Of a stretch of DNA of 64,000 bases, positions 1 through 11,390 are shown piece by piece. A program made the position numbers and the translations under genes. Origin of the DNA: Desulfosporosinus sp. HMP52 (GTDB taxonomy: Bacteria; Bacillota; Desulfitobacteriia; Desulfitobacteriales; Desulfitobacteriaceae); contig NZ_JMGA01000022.1 in assembly GCF_000765145.1 (NCBI RefSeq), forward strand, positions 62,001 to 126,000. The letters are read 5' to 3'. Under the pieces are notes generated by a model. It did no database searches. It worked only from the letters and a program-made list of their open reading frames with translations, and was not told where the DNA came from. Position 1 is the stretch's first letter. Each line of letters begins with the position of its first letter.

Positions 1-292
1 GCAGACACCCACCCAAAGGGTTTACATTATGTTCTTTATACAACTCCATGACAGCAGCATTAGCTTTTTCTTTATTATTTTTATGTTTTTCTTGAATAGC
101 TTTGATCTTCGGTTGTAAATCTACGGTTTTGCGCATTGAGGCCATCTGTTTATAAGTGAGCGGAAAGATTAAAGTCTTGATCAAAATAGTCAAAAGAATA
201 ATCGCAACACCATAATAAGGCAACCCAACAGCGGTAGAAAAACTATATAGTATCTTTAATAAATAAGTCATTGCTTCAACAATAGTACTCAC
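1..292 (-). CDS. yidC: Membrane protein insertase YidC/OxaA (partial, runs off the window start)
   Basis: Only the first 97 codons are present; the gene leaves the window at base 1. The GTG start at 292 follows a GGAGGG ribosome site. The visible part has one strongly hydrophobic segment (about residues 17-45) and then the family's amphipathic region with KTLIFPLTYKQMASM at about residues 38-52. This matches the start of the conserved Oxa1/YidC core rather than a long Gram-negative periplasmic domain. YidC inserts and folds inner-membrane proteins, alone or with SecYEG. It lies directly downstream of yidD and rnpA, the standard position. No lipobox Cys is seen in the N-terminus, unlike Bacillus SpoIIIJ; the visible start would be membrane-embedded directly. 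Confidence 0.9.
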   Translation of the reverse strand, partial: MSTIVEAMTYLLKILYSFSTAVGLPYYGVAIILLTILIKTLIFPLTYKQMASMRKTVDLQPKIKAIQEKHKNNKEKANAAVMELYKEHNVNPLGGCL

Positions 293-303
293 AAAAGCCC
301 TCC

Positions 304-510
304 TTATACTGGGTCATGTCCCCCTGGGTGAAACGGATGACATTTTACAATCCGTTTAATAGATTTCCAACTTCCTTTTATAAGACCGTACTTTAACAAA
401 GCCTGAGCAGTATATTCAGAACAACTTGGGTAGAAACGACAAGTGGGCCCTTTTAAAGGAGATATAAAAACTTGATAAAAACGAATTAGAGCAATTAGAA
501 TACGTCTCAT
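304..510 (-). CDS. yidD: Membrane protein insertion efficiency factor YidD
   Basis: A 68-residue protein with the YidD signature: a short amphipathic N-terminus ([18 protein letters not shown]), then [13 protein letters not shown] with the conserved cysteines, and the C-terminal [11 protein letters not shown]. The family is thought to assist YidC in membrane-protein insertion, and yidC follows 11 bases downstream. The ATG at 510 is preferred because AAGGTGAG lies at suitable distance. A GTG at 522, which overlaps the rnpA stop as GTGA, is possible and would add MRLV. Length and motifs are normal for the family. Confidence 0.9.
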   Translation of the reverse strand: MRRILIALIRFYQVFISPLKGPTCRFYPSCSEYTAQALLKYGLIKGSWKSIKRIVKCHPFHPGGHDPV

Positions 511-518
511 TACTAATC

Positions 519-857
519 TCACCTTTTTATTAAGGTGTTGGCTCTTTTCAAAATATACATGATATTGCTTTCGACTTCGGAGTAAGAAACTCCTTTGATT
601 CTAGCCCTTGCAATACAAATAATTTGTATATCTTTTCTAATTTCCGGCAGGTTAAGTCTTATTACCTCCCGCATAAGCCTTTTCGCACGATTTCTTTGAA
701 CCGCATTGCCGACTTTCTTCGAAGCAATAAAACCAAATTTATTAGGTCCTTTAAATAATACATAAATAGCTACATTTTTTGCAGAGTAATTTTTACCGAT
801 CTCAAAAATTGCTTTAAAACCAGATTTTTGACGTAAGCGAAATTTCCTTTGCAGCAT
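519..857 (-). CDS. rnpA: Ribonuclease P protein component
   Basis: A 112-residue basic protein. It shows the RNase P protein signature: [20 protein letters not shown] (about residues 48-67) contains the RNR RNA-binding motif, and [10 protein letters not shown] precedes it. It binds the catalytic RNase P RNA and helps mature the 5' end of tRNAs. A GGAGG site lies just upstream of the ATG at 857. It is followed closely by yidD and yidC. Unusually, about 200 bases and a terminator-like hairpin separate it from rpmH upstream, so it may have its own promoter. Confidence 0.95.
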   Translation of the reverse strand: MLQRKFRLRQKSGFKAIFEIGKNYSAKNVAIYVLFKGPNKFGFIASKKVGNAVQRNRAKRLMREVIRLNLPEIRKDIQIICIARARIKGVSYSEVESNIMYILKRANTLIKR

Positions 858-1035
858 ATATCCTCCAGGTTTACATACCTTCTATATTCTAACTCACTAT
901 GCATTAGTTTAAACGTTTAAAGATTAAGTATGTTTACCCAATAAAAATAATTAAATCTGGGAAGGGACCGCCGACTTATGTATGGACGCTTACCCCATAG
1001 ATATTTCACATCAGAAAACTATTCTTCACTAATGT

Positions 1036-1063
1036 AAAAAAAAGGCCACATTAATGCGGCCTT
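1036..1063 (-). terminator. Intrinsic terminator or attenuator at the end of rpmH
   Basis: Read on the minus strand, an 8-bp stem (AAGGCCGC with GTGGCCTT, one G-U pair, ATTAAT loop) runs straight into a U-tract (seven A on the plus strand, 1036-1042). It overlaps the rpmH stop codon. It would end rpmH transcription before rnpA or let only part of the transcripts through. Confidence 0.75.
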
Positions 1064-1196
1064 AAACTGATACTTTCTTCCGACCCTTTAAACGACGGCG
1101 CTTTATTACATTTCGCCCCGTTGGCGTACTCATACGGCTTAAAAAACCGTGAACACGCTTATGACGCCGATTCTTCGGTTGGTAGGTTCTCTTCAA
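1062..1196 (-). CDS. rpmH: 50S ribosomal protein L34
   Basis: A 44-residue, strongly basic protein starting (TTG) with [17 protein letters not shown], the near-invariant L34 N-terminus, and ending in [13 protein letters not shown]34 is a component of the large ribosomal subunit. The TTG at 1196 has a GGAGGTG site upstream. It is divergent from dnaA across the origin, the usual arrangement. The length is that of the family. Transcription probably starts from the sigma-A promoter at 1260-1289. Confidence 0.97.
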   Translation of the reverse strand: MKRTYQPKNRRHKRVHGFLSRMSTPTGRNVIKRRRLKGRKKVSV

Positions 1197-1259
1197 TTTA
1201 ACGACACCTCCTTTATTTCAAACGAAAAACATTTCGAAGACAATCAAACTTACTTAGAG

Positions 1260-1289
1260 ATTATACTCTAATAAAATTTAATCTGTCAA
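1260..1289 (-). promoter_or_regulatory. Sigma-A promoter for rpmH
   Basis: On the minus strand, TTGACA (1289-1284) and TATAAT (1265-1260) are both consensus hexamers separated by 18 bases. It fires away from dnaA into rpmH, leaving a roughly 60-base leader. Its -35 end lies about 20 bases from the first DnaA box, so DnaA binding could influence it (inference). Confidence 0.85.
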
Positions 1290-1299
1290 GCAAAGGACT

Positions 1300-1556
1300 T
1301 TGACAGTGTGTGGATAACTTTGATTAAAAAAAGGTTATCCACTGTGAATAATTTTTGAAACGTCGAATATTCCTGTTGATAACCCTTGGGAAACTTGATA
1401 TTATATTTTTACAATACCTGACGACAACAACAAATCGTGTTTAAGGTTATTCACAACACGTAATTTGTTTAAGTTATCCACAAATGTGTATAAGTTTGTG
1501 TATAACTTTTTTATTGTCATTATTTTTTTTCATTTTTAGACAAGGGAGGTCCGTCA
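1300..1556. other. oriC: oriC part 1: DnaA-box cluster between rpmH and dnaA
   Basis: A dense set of DnaA boxes (TTATNCACA type, either strand) is visible: 1309-1317 (TTATCCACA, minus), 1335-1343 (one mismatch), 1343-1351 (TTATTCACA, minus), 1374-1382 (TTATCAACA, minus), 1447-1455 (TTATTCACA), 1474-1482 (TTATCCACA), 1485-1493 and 1497-1505 (TTATACACA, minus). This corresponds to the incA/incB portion of the Bacillus origin. It also covers the dnaA promoter region, so dnaA is probably autoregulated. The ribosome site GGAGG for dnaA lies at 1544-1548. Confidence 0.9.
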
Positions 1557-2918
1557 ATGCCACCACAGTCGAACTCACTCCAATTATTGTGGCAGGAAAC
1601 GCTAGAAAAACTAAAAAACGAACTTTCTAAGCCCAGTTTTGAAACCTGGTTGAGTTCTACACGACTTCTTAATATTGATGGAGATACACTTGTCATTAGT
1701 GTCCCCAATGAATTCGCAAAAGACTGGTTAGAAAGTCGTTATGCACCAATGATTCGGTCATCAGTTCAATCAGTTTTAGGTCATTCTGTCAGTCTGCGCT
1801 TTATTTTGTCTACTTCAGATGATATCTACAGTGATAGTATGTCGGCTGGCGATCCTGTTTCTACCGAAATTACTAAACAAGGCGAGCCAGTAGCTAATTC
1901 GCTAAATACTAAATATACCTTTGATACATTTGTCATCGGAAACAGCAACCGATTCGCTCATGCGGCTTCACTGGCTGTGGCTGAATCACCCGCTAAATCC
2001 TATAATCCACTCTTTATTTATGGTGGTGTAGGTTTAGGTAAAACGCACCTTATGCATGCAATAGGCCATCATGTACTTCAAAGATCGCCCAATACTAAAG
2101 TAATTTATGTCTCTAGTGAAAAGTTTACAAACGAATTAATTGATTCCATTAGAGACGAGAACCCTGAAGAATTTCGCAACCACTATCGAAATGTAGACAT
2201 CCTACTAATTGATGATATTCAATTTCTAGCAGGTAAAGAACGAACTCAAGAAGAGTTTTTTCATACATTTAATGCCCTTCATGAAGCAAATAAGCAAATA
2301 ATTATCTCATCTGACAGACCTCCTAAGGAGATTCCAACCTTAGAGGATCGTCTACGTTCTAGATTTGAATGGGGGCTGATTACTGATATTCAAGCACCTG
2401 ATTTGGAAACTAGAATAGCTATCCTCAGAAAAAAGGCGAAAATGGAAAATCTCCAAGTACCTAATGAAGTAATGGTTTATATAGCAGATAAGATTCGTTC
2501 AAACATACGTGAATTAGAAGGAGCACTCATTAGAGTAATGGCTTTCGCTTCATTAAGCTCAATCCCTATAACCCCAGAGGTGGCTGTAGAAGCATTAAAA
2601 GATATTATTCCGGCGAATAATACCAAGCAGATTACTATTGACACTATCCAAGAATCCGTTGCAAGATTTTATAACTTATCACCAACTGACTTTAAAGCAA
2701 AAAAAAGAACCCGAGCTGTTGCATTTCCCAGGCAAATTGCGATGTACCTATCGCGGCAACTTACGGATTTTTCTTTACCTAAAATAGGTGATGAATTTGG
2801 CGGAAGAGATCATACTACTGTCATGCATGCTCATGATAAAATTTCTCAAGCTTTAATAGCAGATCCTTTGCTTGAGAAAAAAATAAGTGAAATCATTCAA
2901 CGCATTCAATCAGATTAA
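1557..2918 (+). CDS. dnaA: Chromosomal replication initiator DnaA
   Basis: A 453-residue DnaA of normal length. Domain I covers about residues 1-85 ([10 protein letters not shown]...FETWL), a variable linker reaches about 115, and the AAA+ domain carries Walker [11 protein letters not shown] (156-165) and Walker B LLIDDIQF. The C-terminal helix-turn-helix domain ends in the DnaA signature [15 protein letters not shown], which reads DnaA boxes. It opens the origin and loads the replicative helicase. It is flanked on both sides by DnaA-box clusters and followed by dnaN. The ATG at 1557 has GGAGG upstream. YabA, encoded at 32.5 kb, is its probable negative regulator. Confidence 0.98.
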   Translation: MPPQSNSLQLLWQETLEKLKNELSKPSFETWLSSTRLLNIDGDTLVISVPNEFAKDWLESRYAPMIRSSVQSVLGHSVSLRFILSTSDDIYSDSMSAGDPVSTEITKQGEPVANSLNTKYTFDTFVIGNSNRFAHAASLAVAESPAKSYNPLFIYGGVGLGKTHLMHAIGHHVLQRSPNTKVIYVSSEKFTNELIDSIRDENPEEFRNHYRNVDILLIDDIQFLAGKERTQEEFFHTFNALHEANKQIIISSDRPPKEIPTLEDRLRSRFEWGLITDIQAPDLETRIAILRKKAKMENLQVPNEVMVYIADKIRSNIRELEGALIRVMAFASLSSIPITPEVAVEALKDIIPANNTKQITIDTIQESVARFYNLSPTDFKAKKRTRAVAFPRQIAMYLSRQLTDFSLPKIGDEFGGRDHTTVMHAHDKISQALIADPLLEKKISEIIQRIQSD

Positions 2919-2959
2919 ATGCTCTTATTTAAATCAAGATTTAATTAGGGTTATAGATG

Positions 2960-3160
2960 GTCTAAAAGGTGGATAACCTGTTAATAAAGTTGGTATATAA
3001 TTTTGCATGTGGACACGTGGATAATATTATCCGGTTGTCCACAACTTTTTCAACATACCTTTTATCAGCTATTTGAACCCCTCAGTAAACTTATACACAT
3101 GTTGACAAGTAATACTACTACAACTACTAACTATTATCTTATTATTAATAACCAAGGTTT
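2960..3160. other. oriC: oriC part 2: DnaA boxes, DnaA-trio and AT-rich unwinding tract
   Basis: Between dnaA and dnaN lie DnaA-like boxes at 2968-2976, 3016-3024 and 3035-3043 (one mismatch each), TTATACACA at 3091-3099, and a weaker inverted box at 3100-3108. They are followed at once by a run of CTA trinucleotides (3115-3133, CTACTACAACTACTAACTA) and the AT-only-like tract TATTATCTTATTATTAATAA (3132-3151). This is the box / DnaA-trio / DNA-unwinding-element order described for the Bacillus basal unwinding system. The strand opening site is therefore most likely at about 3115-3151. Confidence 0.85.
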
Positions 3161-3358
3161 AGAACTAAAAAAATACAGAAGCTCTAAAGATTTTTTATTA
3201 AGGTTTTTTGTACTAGTCAGAAGGTAATAAGGCAACCAGCCCAGGTAAACTTTCTTTAACTAATAAAATTAACACTTGAAGAATCTTACTAGGTGTCTAT
3301 TGAAGTTAAGATAACTACAAGACATCAGCACAAAAAATTATAGGAGGATTCGATTCAT

Positions 3359-4462
3359 ATGAAAATCTTCTGTTCAAAAGATGGACTGCTTTCTGGTGTA
3401 AATGCTGTACAACGGGCTGTTTCTAATAAAAACCCATTGCCAGTCCTACAAGGAATATTAATACAGGCCGAAAACCAGTCTTTACAATTTGCAGCAACTG
3501 ATCTTGAAATGGGGATTCGCTGTGATGTTCCAGCCCAAATTATTGAGGAAGGTACAATGGTCGTTCCTGCTAAATTGTTTACAGAAGTCGTTCGAAAATT
3601 ACCAGATACAACAATTACTTTAGAAGAACGTAATCAAAAAATAATTATAAGTTATTACCAATCTGAAATAGTTTTGAATGGATACGATCCAGAAGAATTC
3701 CCTTTACTTCCAGATTTGATTGAACCCTTATCATTTACATTGCCTACAGTAATATTTAAGAATATGATTAGACAAACAATATTCTCATGTGCTGCAGAAG
3801 AGAACAGACCAGTCTTTAACGGTATATTACTTCAAATTGAAGGATCAAATATTCGATTAGTAGCCACAGATACTCATAGATTAGCTTATGTAATTTCAGA
3901 AATAACAAATACAGGGGATTCAAGATTTAGTGGTATTATACCCTCCAAAACTCTTTCTGAAATTTATCGATTACTAAGAGATGAAGATGAAGTTTTAACA
4001 ATAAGCCATAGCAACAATCAGGTAGTTTTTCAATTTGGGACAATATTTCTCATATCAAGACTGATAGAAGGTCAATTTCCTAACTATAAACAAGTTATTC
4101 CACAGGCATGTGAAACTAAGGTATATTTATCAGTTAGAGAATTTCTTGACGCAGTAGAAAGAGCTTCTTTATTATCTCGCGATAAGAGTTCAGCTAATAT
4201 TGTCAGGATAAATGTTGTAGATAATGAATTAAGGATTGATCAGACTTCGGAATTAGGTAAGATATCCGAGCAAATAGGCATTGAAATGGATGGTAAAGAG
4301 GTAAGAATTGCTTTTAATGCAAAATTCCTAATCGATGCTCTGAAAGTAATAGATAGTGAGCAAATATTATTTGAGTTATCCGGACCATTTAGTCCAGGCG
4401 TAATGCGTCCTATTGATAATCCAAATTATATTTATCTTGTTTTACCTGTAAGAACTTCTTAA
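3359..4462 (+). CDS. dnaN: DNA polymerase III beta subunit (sliding clamp)
   Basis: A 367-residue protein starting MKIFCSKDGLLSGVNAVQRAVSNK, typical of beta clamps, with three repeated clamp folds and a C-terminus RPIDNPNYIYLVLPVRTS close to the family end motif for peptide binding. The dimeric ring tethers polymerases and YabA or DnaA regulators to DNA. AGGAGG stands at 3341-3346 before the ATG. It follows the unwinding half of oriC and is followed after 7 bases by recF. The small S4-domain gene (yaaA/rlbA) often found between dnaN and recF in Firmicutes is absent. Confidence 0.97.
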   Translation: MKIFCSKDGLLSGVNAVQRAVSNKNPLPVLQGILIQAENQSLQFAATDLEMGIRCDVPAQIIEEGTMVVPAKLFTEVVRKLPDTTITLEERNQKIIISYYQSEIVLNGYDPEEFPLLPDLIEPLSFTLPTVIFKNMIRQTIFSCAAEENRPVFNGILLQIEGSNIRLVATDTHRLAYVISEITNTGDSRFSGIIPSKTLSEIYRLLRDEDEVLTISHSNNQVVFQFGTIFLISRLIEGQFPNYKQVIPQACETKVYLSVREFLDAVERASLLSRDKSSANIVRINVVDNELRIDQTSELGKISEQIGIEMDGKEVRIAFNAKFLIDALKVIDSEQILFELSGPFSPGVMRPIDNPNYIYLVLPVRTS

Positions 4463-4469
4463 TTTAATT

Positions 4470-5564
4470 ATGATGATCAACAGCATAAGACTACAAAATT
4501 TCCGTAATTATGTGGATGAGAGTATCCACTTTATGCCTGGTACAAATATCTTAATTGGTGACAATGGGCAAGGAAAAACAAATATCATTGAAGGAATTTA
4601 TTATTTACTAACTGGAAAGTCGTATAGAGTACATAGAGAACAGGAACTTCTGCGTTGGGAACAAAGTGATTTTCATATCTATGGACAATTTCTTATGAAT
4701 CGTCATAAAGTTTCGCTAGAGAGTCATTATAAAGATAAGAAGAAGATGGTAAAGATTAACCAGGTGGCCTGTCAGCGTTTATCCGATTTTGTAGGTACTA
4801 TTAACGTTATCTTCTTTTCTCCGGATGACCTTGTAATGATTAAAGGTGGGCCTGCAGAAAGAAGAAGATTTTTAGACTTACATATTGCCCAAATGCGCCC
4901 AGGCCATGTTAGCATTCTTAATGCCTATAATAAGGCACTTCAGCAAAAGAATGCTTTATTGAAGTCATATAATGACAAAAGCTTTAAATACTCACAATTA
5001 CAGCTTTGGAATCAACAGATTATTGAATTAGGGAAAAAAATAATTCTCAATAGAGCTGATTTAACAGAACGTTTACAACATGTCGTTAAACCTATATTTC
5101 GAAATTTATCATCGGAAAAAGAAACTATAAAAATTATGTACTATGCCTTAGGCAAAAGCTCTGTTTCAGAGGCAATTTCGGAATTCGCGAATTTGCTCAA
5201 TGAAAAGTTAGATCAAGAGATAGAACGTCAAATGATTCTAATTGGACCTCATCGTGATGATTTACAAATTTTTTTAAATGATAAACCAGGAAGACTTTAT
5301 GCATCTCAAGGTCAACAACGTTCATTAGTGCTTAGTTTAAAGCTTGCTGAACTTGAACTAATGAGACAAGAAAAAGGGGAATACCCCCTTCTTTTACTTG
5401 ATGACGTTTTGTCTGAATTAGACCGTTTTAGGAGAGACTATTTAATAAAATTTATTGAGTCTTCAAAAATACAAACCCTTATTACTATGACAAGTGCAGA
5501 TAATCACCTAGACTTAGGTACAGTTTATTTTGTAGAAAAAGGGCATATAAGGAGGGAAGCTTAA
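4470..5564 (+). CDS. recF: DNA replication and repair protein RecF
   Basis: A 364-residue SMC-like ATPase. Walker A GDNGQGKT is at residues 30-37, the ABC-type signature region SQGQQRSLVLSLKLAE lies at about 280, and Walker B LLLLDDVLSELD at about 310. RecF helps load RecA at single-strand gaps and stalled forks. It sits 7 bases after dnaN with no strong ribosome site of its own, suggesting translational coupling. ATG 4470 and ATG 4473 are both possible starts. The family's usual length is about 360-370. Confidence 0.96.
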   Translation: MMINSIRLQNFRNYVDESIHFMPGTNILIGDNGQGKTNIIEGIYYLLTGKSYRVHREQELLRWEQSDFHIYGQFLMNRHKVSLESHYKDKKKMVKINQVACQRLSDFVGTINVIFFSPDDLVMIKGGPAERRRFLDLHIAQMRPGHVSILNAYNKALQQKNALLKSYNDKSFKYSQLQLWNQQIIELGKKIILNRADLTERLQHVVKPIFRNLSSEKETIKIMYYALGKSSVSEAISEFANLLNEKLDQEIERQMILIGPHRDDLQIFLNDKPGRLYASQGQQRSLVLSLKLAELELMRQEKGEYPLLLLDDVLSELDRFRRDYLIKFIESSKIQTLITMTSADNHLDLGTVYFVEKGHIRREA

Positions 5565-5825
5565 TTGTATATACATCTTGGAGGAGATGTTTTGCTTAAG
5601 ACTGATAGAATAGTAGCAATCATTGATTTAGAAATGACAAAATTAAGTCAAGTCAATCAGATCTTTTTAGATAAAGTTCACAAAAATAATAGAAAAATAA
5701 ATTATATTTCAGAAAAGGGTAGAGAAAAGACCTTAGTTGTAACAATGACTGACTTATATTTTTCTCCAATATCTTCAATTACATTATTAAAGCGTTCTTT
5801 TACTGAGGTTGGAAAAGACAATTAA
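5565..5825 (+). CDS. remB: RemB/YaaB, RemA-family DNA-binding regulator (DUF370)
   Basis: An 86-residue protein starting MYIHLGGDVLLKTDRIVAI, the classic start of YaaB/RemB, which belongs to the RemA/DUF370 family of small DNA-binding matrix regulators. It occupies the same place as in Bacillus, between recF and gyrB. The TTG start directly abuts the recF stop, with AAGGAGGG inside the end of recF. Some Firmicutes use RemA proteins to control matrix and osmoprotection genes. The target here is unknown. Confidence 0.85.
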   Translation: MYIHLGGDVLLKTDRIVAIIDLEMTKLSQVNQIFLDKVHKNNRKINYISEKGREKTLVVTMTDLYFSPISSITLLKRSFTEVGKDN

Positions 5826-5856
5826 CAAGCAAACTTTAGCTTTAGATAGCTTTAAA

Positions 5857-5885
5857 TTGATACCACTTTAATTTTAGTGTACAAT
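5857..5885 (+). promoter_or_regulatory. Sigma-A promoter for gyrB-gyrA
   Basis: TTGATA (5857-5862), a 17-base spacer and TACAAT (5880-5885) lie about 85 bases before the gyrB start. This suggests gyrB-gyrA is transcribed separately from dnaN-recF-remB. The leader between contains GCAT and TTGGC segments that could pair with AGCCAA and ATGC (about 5899-5931). Confidence 0.7.
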
Positions 5886-5958
5886 AATAAGGTTGAAGGC
5901 ATTTTTTGGCATATGGATTAAGCCAAAGATGCAACTATAAAGTCAAGTTTTCTATTAG

Positions 5959-7905
<1,947 letters not shown>

Positions 7906-7919
7906 AGGAGTGCTCAATC

Positions 7920-10397
7920 ATGGCTGATGAAATATTGGAAGGGAAAGTCGTTCCCGTTGAAATTGCAGATGAAATGAGAAAATCATTTATCGATTACGCG
8001 ATGAGTGTTATCGTTAGCCGTGCTTTGCCCGATGTTCGTGATGGGCTCAAACCTGTGCATCGAAGAATCCTATATACACTTCATGAGTTGGGTTTGACCC
8101 CTAATAAACCTTATAGTAAATCGGCACGTCTTGTTGGAGATTGCATGGGAAAATTTCATCCTCATGGGGATTCATCGATTTATGATGCAGTTGTACGTTT
8201 AGAACAAGATTTTGCAAGCCGCTATCCACTTGTTGATGGACATGGTAATTTTGGCTCAATTGACGGAGACTCAGCTGCAGCAATGCGTTATACAGAGCTT
8301 CGTATGGCAAAGCTTTCAACTTATATGTTAGAAGATATTGATAAAGATACGATTGATTTCACTCCAAATTATGATGAGAAACAAGATGAACCTACTGTAT
8401 TACCTGCCAAATTTCCAAATTTATTAGTTAATGGGTCTTCGGGAATTGCTGTTGGTATGGCAACAAATATACCGCCTCACAATTTAGGAGAAGTTGTTAA
8501 TGCTACTGTTGCCTTACTTGATGATCCAAATTTATCAATTGATGACCTAATAAAATATATTCAGGGACCTGACTTTCCAACAGGTGGAACTATTATGGGT
8601 CATGAAGGAATTAGATCTGCTTATTTAACAGGTAGAGGTTCAGTTAAAATTCGAGCTAAAGCTCAGATTGAGCAGATGGAGAAGGCTGGAAAAACTCGAA
8701 TTGTCGTCACAGAAATTCCATTTATGGTTAATAAAGCTCGAATGATTGAGAAAATAGCTGAGCTTGTTAGAGATAAAAAAGTAGATGGGATTACTGATCT
8801 AAGGGATGAATCTGATCGATCTGGTCTGAGGGTCGTTGTTGAATTGAGACGGGATGTAAATCCCAAAGTCATTTTGAATCAACTCTATAAACATACTCAG
8901 TTGGAAGATACATTTGGAGTAAATATGTTGGCATTAGTCAATGGACAGCCACGGACGCTTACTCTTAAAGATATGATTTATCATTTCATCGAACATCAAA
9001 AAGATGTTGTCGTTCGAAGAACAAGGTACGAGCTTAATAAAGCCGAGGCTGAAGCTCATATTATTGAAGGATTAAGAATAGCCCTTGATCATATTGATGA
9101 GGTTATTGAAACTATTCGTTCTTCGCCTGATGAATCAAGAGCAAGAGAAAACTTATCACTTCGTTTTGGTCTAAGTGATAAACAGGCTCAAGCTATTGTG
9201 GATATGAGATTGAAGCGTTTAACCGGACTTGAACGAGATAAATTAGAAAATCAATATAAAGAATTGATGGATACAATTGCCTATCTCAAATCAGTCCTTG
9301 CTTCTGAAGCAAAGGTTATTGGAATTATTAAAGAGAAACTCGAAGAGATTAAGAATAAATTTGGTGATCCCCGACGAACCCAAATAACACTTGATGTTAG
9401 TAAAATGGACATCGAAGATCTCATTGCCGTTGAAGATGTTGTTATTACTGTAACTCATTATGGCTATATTAAGAGATTACCTCTAAGTACTTATAAGAGT
9501 CAGAACCGAGGGGGTAAAGGTGTTCATGGGATGGCTACAAAAGAAGAAGACTTTGTAGAACATCTATTTACTACGACTACTCATCACTATATTCTCTTCT
9601 TTACATCACAAGGTAAGGTTTATCGATTAAAGGCTCATGAAATTCCTGAAGCAAGTAGAACCGGTAAGGGAACCGCCGTTATAAATCTCTTAAATCTAGA
9701 ACAAAATGAAATGATAACTGCAGTCATGGCCATTAAAGAGTACAGTCCTGATTACTTCCTGATTACTGCTACTAAAAAAGGGATTATGAAGAAGACTGCC
9801 CTGCAGGAATATGATTCATCACGAAAAGATGGGTTGATTGCTTTAACTCTCGATGAAGGGGATGAGCTCATAGGGGTTAAATTAACCCAAGGGTTAGATG
9901 ATATTCTTTTAGCTACAAAAAATGGAATTGCAATTCGTTTTCCTGAATCAGATGTGCGTTATATGGGACGTACAGCGCGTGGGGTGAAAGGAATAACCCT
10001 TGCGGCCAACGATTTAGTTGTAGGTATGGATGTAATTGGTGATGAGGGTGAACTCCTTACAATGAGTGAAAATGGGTTCGCCAAACGTACAAATCTCAAA
10101 GAGTTCCGTGTTCAAGGACGTGGCGGCAGAGGGGTTATTGTCATGAAATTGAATGCCAAAACCGGGACACTTGTTGGGCTTAAAGTAGTACAAGTGGAAG
10201 ATGAACTTATGGTAATAACCAATAATGGAATTATGCTCAGAATTCCTGTTTCCAGCATTTCAAATCAAGGTCGTTCAGCACAAGGAGTTATGGCCATGCG
10301 TACCGGTGAAAGTACTGTAGTTGCTATTGCTAAAGTCTTGATGAAAGATGATGAGGAACTTGTAGAAAGCAATAATGAGGATCCAGAAGAAGTCTAA
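7920..10397 (+). CDS. gyrA: DNA gyrase subunit A
   Basis: An 825-residue subunit with the breakage-reunion domain: [10 protein letters not shown] gives catalytic Tyr124. The quinolone-determining stretch [11 protein letters not shown] keeps the usual sensitive-type Ser and Asp. The C-terminal beta-pinwheel contains the GyrA box-like [10 protein letters not shown] at about 525, which separates gyrase from topoisomerase IV. It ends in an acidic tail (about 810-825). The ribosome site AAAGGAG lies before ATG 7920. It forms an operon with gyrB. Confidence 0.98.
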   Translation: MADEILEGKVVPVEIADEMRKSFIDYAMSVIVSRALPDVRDGLKPVHRRILYTLHELGLTPNKPYSKSARLVGDCMGKFHPHGDSSIYDAVVRLEQDFASRYPLVDGHGNFGSIDGDSAAAMRYTELRMAKLSTYMLEDIDKDTIDFTPNYDEKQDEPTVLPAKFPNLLVNGSSGIAVGMATNIPPHNLGEVVNATVALLDDPNLSIDDLIKYIQGPDFPTGGTIMGHEGIRSAYLTGRGSVKIRAKAQIEQMEKAGKTRIVVTEIPFMVNKARMIEKIAELVRDKKVDGITDLRDESDRSGLRVVVELRRDVNPKVILNQLYKHTQLEDTFGVNMLALVNGQPRTLTLKDMIYHFIEHQKDVVVRRTRYELNKAEAEAHIIEGLRIALDHIDEVIETIRSSPDESRARENLSLRFGLSDKQAQAIVDMRLKRLTGLERDKLENQYKELMDTIAYLKSVLASEAKVIGIIKEKLEEIKNKFGDPRRTQITLDVSKMDIEDLIAVEDVVITVTHYGYIKRLPLSTYKSQNRGGKGVHGMATKEEDFVEHLFTTTTHHYILFFTSQGKVYRLKAHEIPEASRTGKGTAVINLLNLEQNEMITAVMAIKEYSPDYFLITATKKGIMKKTALQEYDSSRKDGLIALTLDEGDELIGVKLTQGLDDILLATKNGIAIRFPESDVRYMGRTARGVKGITLAANDLVVGMDVIGDEGELLTMSENGFAKRTNLKEFRVQGRGGRGVIVMKLNAKTGTLVGLKVVQVEDELMVITNNGIMLRIPVSSISNQGRSAQGVMAMRTGESTVVAIAKVLMKDDEELVESNNEDPEEV

Positions 10398-10399
10398 AA

Positions 10400-10428
10400 T
10401 TGACAAAATTTGCGCAAGGTGTTACCAT
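10400..10428 (+). promoter_or_regulatory. Sigma-A promoter for pdxS-pdxT
   Basis: A consensus TTGACA (10400-10405), a 17-base spacer and TACCAT (10423-10428) lie about 75 bases ahead of the pdxS ATG and just after the gyrA stop. The -10 hexamer is weaker than the -35. Confidence 0.6.
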
Positions 10429-10503
10429 GTCTGAGATTCATAGAATGTCGTTTTTATACATACACTAGTATTTAATATTTAATCTTGAGGAGGAACAAAT
10501 ATA

Positions 10504-11388
10504 ATGACTGACATCGGCTCATTTAAAGTAAAAACCGGACTTGCGGAAATGCTTAAAGGGGGAGTTATTATGGATGTAACAACCCCTGAACAGGCTATTA
10601 TTGCAGAAGAGGCAGGAGCATGTGCTGTCATGGCTCTGGAGCGTGTTCCTTCAGATATACGTGCAGAAGGTGGAGTTGCACGTATGGCAGATCCATCGAT
10701 AGTCCAGAGCATTATGGCTGTAGTGTCTATTCCAGTCATGGCTAAGGCAAGAATTGGTCATTTTGTTGAAGCTCGGATTTTAGAAGCCTTGGGCGCTGAT
10801 TATATTGATGAGTCTGAAGTGCTAACACCTGCAGATGATTCTTATCATATTAATAAGCACGATTTTAAAGTTCCTTTTGTTTGTGGATGTCGGAATCTAG
10901 GGGAAGCATTACGCCGTATTGGTGAAGGTGCCGCCATGATTCGTACGAAGGGTGAGCCTGGAACTGGTAACGTTATTGAAGCAGTTCGACATATGCGAAC
11001 TGTTATGAGTGAAATACGTGCTTTAACCTTAACTCCCAAAGAGGAGCTTATGTCTGCAGCTAAAAATATGGGTGCACCCTATGATCTAGTTCTTTATGTT
11101 GCAGAACACGGCAAGCTGCCTGTTGTTAATTTTGCTGCAGGAGGGATAGCAACACCGGCAGATGCTGCATTGATGATGCATTTGGGAGTAGATGGTATCT
11201 TTGTAGGATCTGGTATTTTTAAATCCGGTGACCCAAAAGCACGAGCCAAAGCTATTGTAATGGCAACAACTCATTATAAAGATGCAAAATTGCTTGCAGA
11301 AATTTCTAAGGATTTAGGACAACCTATGTCTGGAATTGAAATATCAACCTTGACTGAATCTCAGAGAATGCAAGAACGGGGTTGGTAA
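10504..11388 (+). CDS. pdxS: Pyridoxal 5'-phosphate synthase, synthase subunit PdxS
   Basis: A 294-residue (beta/alpha)8 enzyme of the DXP-independent vitamin B6 route. It condenses ribose 5-phosphate, glyceraldehyde 3-phosphate and ammonia to PLP. Visible residues are Asp24 in VIMDV, Lys81 in [10 protein letters not shown] (the imine-forming lysine) and the [10 protein letters not shown] phosphate loop with the second lysine. Sequence conservation is very high for this family. AGGAGG precedes the ATG. The partner glutaminase pdxT follows directly. Confidence 0.98.
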   Translation: MTDIGSFKVKTGLAEMLKGGVIMDVTTPEQAIIAEEAGACAVMALERVPSDIRAEGGVARMADPSIVQSIMAVVSIPVMAKARIGHFVEARILEALGADYIDESEVLTPADDSYHINKHDFKVPFVCGCRNLGEALRRIGEGAAMIRTKGEPGTGNVIEAVRHMRTVMSEIRALTLTPKEELMSAAKNMGAPYDLVLYVAEHGKLPVVNFAAGGIATPADAALMMHLGVDGIFVGSGIFKSGDPKARAKAIVMATTHYKDAKLLAEISKDLGQPMSGIEISTLTESQRMQERGW

Positions 11389-11390
11389 GA

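Noticed and set aside
3003-3227. 74-residue plus-strand open frame in the dnaA-dnaN gap
   Set aside because: It lies across the DnaA boxes, trio and unwinding tract. The composition (poly-Thr and Asn from ACTACT repeats) reflects the origin sequence, and no ribosome site is present.
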